From contig NC_133161.1 of NCBI RefSeq assembly GCF_040802235.1, positions 109,013,001 to 109,077,000 on the forward strand: DNA of 64,000 bases, written 5' to 3'. The translations under genes and the position numbers were made by a program. The notes below the pieces were generated by a model. The model saw only the letters and a program-made list of their open reading frames with translations. It had not been told where the DNA came from and searched no databases. Below are positions 58,295-64,000 of the stretch, piece by piece; position 1 is the stretch's first letter, and each line of letters opens with the position of its first letter. Source of the stretch: Manis javanica (lineage: Eukaryota > Chordata > Mammalia > Pholidota > Manidae).

Positions 58295-61200
58295 TTATTT
58301 CAATGAGCATAATGTCCTCCGCTCCATCCATGTTGTTGCGAACAGTAGGATTTGTTTCTTTCTTATGGCTGAATAATATTCCATTGTATGCATGTACCAC
58401 AACTTCTTTATCCACTCATCTACTAATGGATACTTAGGTTGCTTCCATATCTTGGCTATTGTAAAAAGTGCTGTGATAAACATAGGGGAGCATATGTCTT
58501 TTTGAATCTGAGAAGTTGTATTTTTGGGTATATTCCAAGGAGTGGGATTCCCAGAGTCAAATGGTATTTCTATTTTTATTTTCCTGAGGAACCTCCATAT
58601 GGCTTTCCACAATGGTTGAAATAGTTTACATTCCCACTAGCAGTGTAGGAGGGTTCCCCTTTCTCCGCATTCTCACCAGCATTTGTTGTTCTTAGTCTTT
58701 TCTATACTAGCCATCCTTACTGGTGTGAGGTGATATCTCAGTGTGGATTTGATTTGCATTTCTCTAATGATTAGCGATGTGGAGCAACTTTTCATATGCC
58801 TGTTGGTTATCTGAATTTATTCTTTGGAGAACTGTCTCTTCATATCCTCTGCCCATTTGTTAATTGGGCTATTTGCTTTTTGGGTGTTGAGGTGTATAAG
58901 TTCTTTATATATTTTGGATGTTAACCCTTGTCAGATATATAATTTACAAATACATTCTCCCATACTGTACAATGCCTTTTTGTTCTGTTGATGGTGTCCT
59001 TTGCTGTACAAAACCTTTTTAGTTTGATGTAGTACCATGAGTTCATTTTTGCTTTTGTTTCCTTTTCTCAAGGAGATGGGTTTAAGAAGAAGTTGCTCAT
59101 GCTTATATTCAGATGTTTGCCTATGTTGTCTTCTAGGAGTTTTGTGGTTTCATGATTTACATTCAAGTCTTTAATCCATTTCAAGTTTAGTTTTGTGTAT
59201 GGGGTTATACAATAATTGTTTCATTCTCTTCCATGTAGATGTCCAGTTTTGCCCACACCAGCTGTTGAAGAGGTCGTCATTTCCCCATTGTATGTCCATG
59301 GCTCCTTTATCATATATTAATTCACCATATATGGTTGGGTTTATAGCAGGGCTCTCTAGTCTGTTCCATTGGTCTATGGGTCTGTTCTTGTGCCAATACC
59401 AAATTGTCTTGAGTACTGTGGCTTTGTAGTAGAGCTTGAAGTTGGAGAATGTAATTTCCCCTGCTTTATTCTTCCTTCTCAGGATTGCTTTGGCTATTCC
59501 AGGTCTTTTGTGGTTCCATGTGAATTTTAGGACAATTTTCTCTAGTTCATTGAAGAATGCTGTTGGTATTTTGATAGGAATTGCATTGAATCTATAGATT
59601 GCTTTAGGCAGGATGGCAATTTTGACAATATTAATTCTTCCTATCCCTGAGCACGGGATGTGTTTCCATTTATTGGTGTCTTTAATTTCTCTCACAAGTG
59701 TCTTGTAGTTTTCAGTGTATAGGTCTTTCACTTCCTTGGTTAGGTTTATTCCTAGGTATTTTATTCTTTTTGATGCAATTGTGAATGTAATTGTTTTCCT
59801 GATATCTCTCTCTGCTAGTTCATTGTTAGTGTATAGGAATGCCACAGATTTCTGTGTATTAATTTTGTATCCTGTAACTTTGCTGAATTTAGATATTAGA
59901 TCTATTAGTTTTGGAGTGGATTCTTTAGGGTTTTGTATGTACAATATCATGTCATCTGCAAAATGGGACAGTTAACTTCTTCCTTGCCAATCTGGATGCC
60001 TTTTATTTCTTTGTGTTGTCTGATTGCCATATCTAGGACCTCCAGTACTATGTTGAATAGAAATGGGGAGGGTGGGCATCCTTGTCTTGTTCCCGATCTT
60101 AAAGGAAAAGTTTTCAGCTTCTTGCTGTTAAGTATAATGTTGGCTATGGGTTTGTCATATATGGCCTTGATTATGTTGAGGTACTTGTGCTCTCTACCGA
60201 TTTTGTTGAGAGTTTTTATCATGAATGGATGTTGAATTTTGTCAACTGCTTTTTCAGTATCTATGGAGATGATTATATGGTTTTTGTCCTTCTTTTTGTT
60301 GATGTGGTGTATGATGTTGATGGATTTTCGAATGTTGTACCATCCTTGCATCCCTGGCATAAATCTTACTTGACCATGATGGATGATCTTTTTGATGTAT
60401 TTTTGAATTCGGTTTGCCAATATTTTATTGAGTATTTTTGCATCTATGTTCATGAGGGATATTGGTCTATAAGTTTCTTTTTTTGTTGTGTCTTTGCCTG
60501 TTTTTGGTATTAGAGTATTGCTAGCTTCATAGAATGAGTTTGGAAGAATTCCCTCCTCTTCTATTTTTGAAAAACTTTAAGGAGAATGGGTGTTAGGTCT
60601 TCACTAAATGTTCGATAAAATTCAGCAGTGAAGCCATCTTGTCCAGGAGTTTTGTTCTTATGTAGGTTTTTGATTACCTGTTCAATTTCATTGGTGTTAA
60701 TTGGTCTGTTCAGATTTTCTGTTTCTTCCCTGGTCAGCCATGAAAGGTTGTATTTTTCTAGAATGCTAGGTTATCCAGTTTGTTAGCATATAATTTTTCA
60801 TAGTATTCTCTAATAATTCTTTGCATTTCTGTGGTGTCCATAGTGATTTTTCCTTTCTCATTTCTGATTATTTATGTGTGTGGGCTCTTTTTTTCATGAT
60901 AAGTCTGGCTAGGGGTTTATCTATTTTGTTTGTTTTCTCAAAGAACCAGCTCTTGCTTTGATTCTTTCTATTGTTTTATTCTTCTCAATTTTATTTATTT
61001 CTGCTCTAATATTTATTATGTCCCTCCTTCTACTGACTTTGGGCCTCATTTGTTGTTCTTTTTATAGTTTCATTAATTGTGAGTTTAGACTGCTTATATG
61101 GGATTGTTCTTCTTTCTTGAGGTAGGCCTGCATGCAATATACTTTCCTCTTAGCACAGCCTTGGCTGTGTCCAACAGATTTTGTAGTGATGAATTATTGT

Positions 61201-62047
61201 TGTCATTAGTCTCCATAATTGCTTGATCTCTGTTTTTATCTGGTCATTGATCCATTGGTTATTTAGGAGCATATTGTGAAGCCTCCATGTGTTTGTGGGA
61301 TTTTTCATTTTCTTTGTGTAATTTATTTCTAGTTTCATACCTTTGTGGTCTGAGAAACTGGTTGGTACAATTTCAGTCTTTTTGAATTTACTGAGCCTCT
61401 TTTTTTTGCCTAGTATATGATCTATTCTTGAAAATGTTCCATGTGCACTTGAGAAAAATGTGTATTCTGTTGCTTTTAGGTGTAGAGTTCTGTAGATGTC
61501 TGCTAGGTCCATCTGTTCTACTGTGTTGTTCAGTGCCTCTGTCTCTTTACTTCTGTCTGGTTGATCTGTCCTTCAGAGTGTGTGAAGTATTGAAGTCTCC
61601 TAGAATGAATGCATTGCATTCTATTTTCCCCTTTAATTCTATTAGTGTTTGTTTCACATATGTGGGTGGTCCTGTGCTGGGAAAATAGATATTTATAATG
61701 GTTATATCTTCTTGTTGAATTGACCCCTTTATCTTTGATGTCCTCCTTTGTCTCTTGTTCCTTTCTTTGTTTTGTAGTCTATTTTGTCTGATAGAAGTAC
61801 TGCAACTCCTGCTTTTTTCTCTGTTAGTTGCATAAAATATCTTTTCCCATCCCTTCACTTTTAGTCTGTGTATGTCTTTGGGTTTAAAGTGAGTCTCTTG
61901 TAGGCAGCATGTAGATGGATCTTGTTTTTTAATCCATTCAGTGACTGTATGTCTTTTGATTGGTGCATTCAGTCCATTTACATTTAGGGTGATTATCAAT
62001 AGGTATGTACTTATTGTCATTGCAGGGGTTAGATTCATGGTTACCAA
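58295..62047 (-). pseudogene. L1 ORF2, frameshifted
   Basis: The start at 62047 (MVTMNLTPAM) is followed by endonuclease wording (LNVNGLNAPIKRH, CCLQETHFK). RT and later parts lie in separate frames: 61512-61150, 60453-59947 (with [17 protein letters not shown] and [10 protein letters not shown]), 59950-59171 and 58612-58295 (MEYYSAIRKK). Several indels and stops make it non-functional. Confidence 0.9.
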
Positions 62048-62152
62048 AGGTTCAAGGTTAATTTCCTTACTATCTAAGAGTCTAACTTAACTCACTTAAT
62101 ATGCTGTTTCAAACACAATCTAATGGTTCTTTTCTTTTTCTCCTCCTTTTTT

Positions 62153-62167
62153 CCTCCTCCATTCTTT
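62153..62167. repeat. Target-site duplication of retroposon copy B, left copy
   Basis: CCTCCTCCATTCTTT, repeated exactly at 63569-63583. Confidence 0.85.
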
Positions 62168-63568
62168 TTTTTTTGAGAGGGCATCTTTCATATTTATTGA
62201 TCAAATGGTTGTTAACAATAATAAAATTCTGTATAGGGGGGTCAATGCTCAATGCACAATCATTAATCCATCTCAAGCCTAATTCTCATCAGTCACCAAC
62301 CTTCTGAAGCATAACGAACAAGTTCTTACATGGTGAACGAATTCTTACATAGTGAATAAATTCTTACATGGTGAACAGTACAAGGGCATTCATCACAGAA
62401 ACTTTCGGTTTTGATCACGCATTATGAACTATAAACAATCAGATCAAATATGAATATTCGTTTGATTTTTATACTTGATTTATATGTGGATCCCACATTT
62501 CTCCCTTTATTATTATTATTATTTTTATTTTTAATAAAATGCTGAAGTGGTACGTAGATGCAAGATAAAGGTAGAAAACATAGTTTAGTGCTGTAAGAGG
62601 GCAAATGTAGATGATCAGGTGTGTGCCTATGGACTAAGTATTAATCCAAGCTAGACAAGGGCAGCAAAACATCCACAGATGCAGAAGATTTCTCTCAAAA
62701 CAGTGGGAGGTGAGGTTCTGATCCTCACCTCTGTTGATCCCCAATTTCTCACCTGATGGCCCCCCTGCGACTGTGCCTGTCTTAGGTTGTTCCTCCCTTG
62801 AGGAATCTTACCCGTCTCTGGCTAACCAGTCATCTTCCGGGGCCATACAGGGAAATGTAAAGTTGGTAAGTGAGAGAGAAGCAATATTGTTTGCAAAGGT
62901 TAGCTTTTTACTTCTTTGCAGATTTATGCCCTGTGGCTTCTATGCCCAGCACTTGTCTCGAGGTATCTTTACCACCTGGAGGAATTATGATACTCAGTAA
63001 ATTCGATATGAGGCACGAATTCTATTTAAGGGTTTTAATTAGGAAGGAAGAAGAAAAGCTATAGAGGTAGCATATGGAAGAAAACATGGGAGGATTGATT
63101 ATTTCTTTGACATATCTTTTTGTAGAGTACCTTAAGCATGTATAGGTTTTAAACTACTAACTAACTTGCACTCACATATTAACATAATAGAAATATGGTG
63201 ACATAAACAAAGCAACTCTATAATTAACATCCATCTCCAGTGAAGCCAAGAAAACCATTTAGGCACCCTAGGCATTTGTGAAAATTTGTCTATGATATGA
63301 TGAATATTGTCCAACTGTACTTGAACAGTCTGAGAGAAATCAGACAAATTAAAGCAACCCATTTCTGGGATCTGTTCACATCCCGTATGTTCTTTTAACC
63401 ATAGATAGTCTATAGTCATAAGATTTTGGAGTGCTACAACTTGCACCCTTCCCAACTCCTGGTTGAGTTCCAACAGTGCAGATCCGGTCAAATTCGTTGT
63501 CTCACTGTATGCACATGCCAGCCTAGAGATCACCCTCCTCATTCCAATGGCAAGTCCAGCTAACGGTG
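62168..63568 (-). mobile_element. ERV env/LTR-derived retroposon, copy B (inside an L1)
   Basis: A 1.4 kb reversed copy with a 15-base target duplication and a poly(A) (T-run 62165-62174). The sense 3' end gatcaataaatatgaaagat supplies the polyadenylation signal. The LTR-like part covers about 62175-63120. The env transmembrane part is a minus frame at 63578-63132 (ACAYSETTNLTGSALLELNQ, then GCFNLSDFSQTV). It is interrupted at its sense 5' end within env. It is closely similar to copy A across their shared length. Confidence 0.85.
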
Positions 63569-63744
63569 CCTCCTCCATTCTTTATATATTAGGTTTCATA
63601 TTCTGTATTCTTTGTCTATCCCTTGATTGACTTTGGAGATAGTTAATTTAATTTTGCATTTGCTTAGTAATTAGCTGTTCTACTTTCTTTACTGTGGTTT
63701 TATTACCTCTGGTGACAGCTATTAAACTGTAGGAATACTTCCAT

Positions 63745-64000
63745 CTATGGAAGTACCTCCAATGTAGACTGTAGAGATGGTTTGTGGGAGGTAAGTTCTC
63801 TCAACTTTTGCTTATTTGGAAATTGTTTAATCCCTCCTTCAAATTTAAATGATAATCTTGCTAGATAAAGTAATCTTGGTTCCAGGCTCTTCTGCTTCAT
63901 TACATTGAATATATCATGCCTGTACATTCTGGCCTGTAAGGTGTCTGCTGAGAAGTCTGATGTTAGCCTGATGGGCTTTCCTTTGTATGTAATCTTATTT
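63745..64000 (-). pseudogene. L1 ORF1 C-terminal part (cut by window edge)
   Basis: A minus frame ending at 63745 contains RHDIFNVMKQK and IKQFPNKQKLRE, matching the C-terminal domain of the ORF1 at 34474-34845. The rest lies beyond the window. Confidence 0.8.

Larger units (their letters stand above)
57889..64000 (-). mobile_element. L1 LINE, reverse, running off the right edge
   Basis: In sense order from the right edge: ORF1 C-terminal part (64000-63745), an inter-ORF region holding retroposon copy B, ORF2 (62047-58295, broken) and a 3'UTR to 57889. More damage has accumulated than in the copy at 30-37 kb. Excluding copy B, about 4.7 kb is visible. Confidence 0.93.

Overview
This is mammalian nuclear DNA. 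Two conserved vertebrate genes lie at the left end. The other ~57 kb is repeats: several L1 LINEs, two unrelated groups of endogenous retrovirus (ERV), G-rich minisatellites, degenerate telomere-like repeats and large CA-rich arrays. I see MIR and L2 relics (all mammals) and a possible MER20 (placental), but no Alu, B1/B2, carnivore tRNA-Lys SINE, ruminant BovA/BovB or pig PRE-1 copy. That excludes most common lineages and fits one with few SINEs and active L1. A pangolin is my tentative guess; it is inference only.

Layout. 1-1659 is the 3' part of URGCP, open at the left edge. 4743-6551 is MRPS24 in four coding exons behind a CpG island. The URGCP-MRPS24 order and orientation match human 7p13. 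6700-10360 is intergenic, with an eroded L1. 10360-23850 has a subtelomere-like character: G-rich minisatellites and TTAGGG-like tracts, interrupted by three insertions of one old ERV family (class III-like): a short reverse provirus at 10604-12832, a forward provirus at 13272-19139 and a solo LTR at 20976-21386.

23953-43945 is a nest of insertions. A forward L1 fragment was split by a reverse betaretrovirus-like (class II) provirus (25889-43485) with ~1.8 kb LTRs and a lysine-tRNA primer site. That provirus was split by a near full-length reverse L1 (30124-37010) whose target-site duplication also encloses ~1.9 kb downstream of its own tail. The provirus also carries a retrocopied env/LTR fragment (38619-39635). 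Related copies lie at 28287-29940 and 62168-63568. These three look like an L1-mobilised, ERV-derived retroposon family comparable in principle to the SINE-R part of primate SVA.

43955-47311 holds an older L1 tail and unassigned sequence. 47312-50150 is the 5' half of an L1, cut off abruptly at a ~3.9 kb tandem duplication (50151-57888). Each duplicated unit is ~2.3 kb of CA-rich array plus ~1.5 kb of C-rich sequence with CCCTAA-like motifs. 57889-64000 is another reverse L1, running off the right edge and interrupted by the third retroposon copy.

Only URGCP and MRPS24 look like functional host genes. Every L1 and ERV coding region seen here has stops, frameshifts or deletions.
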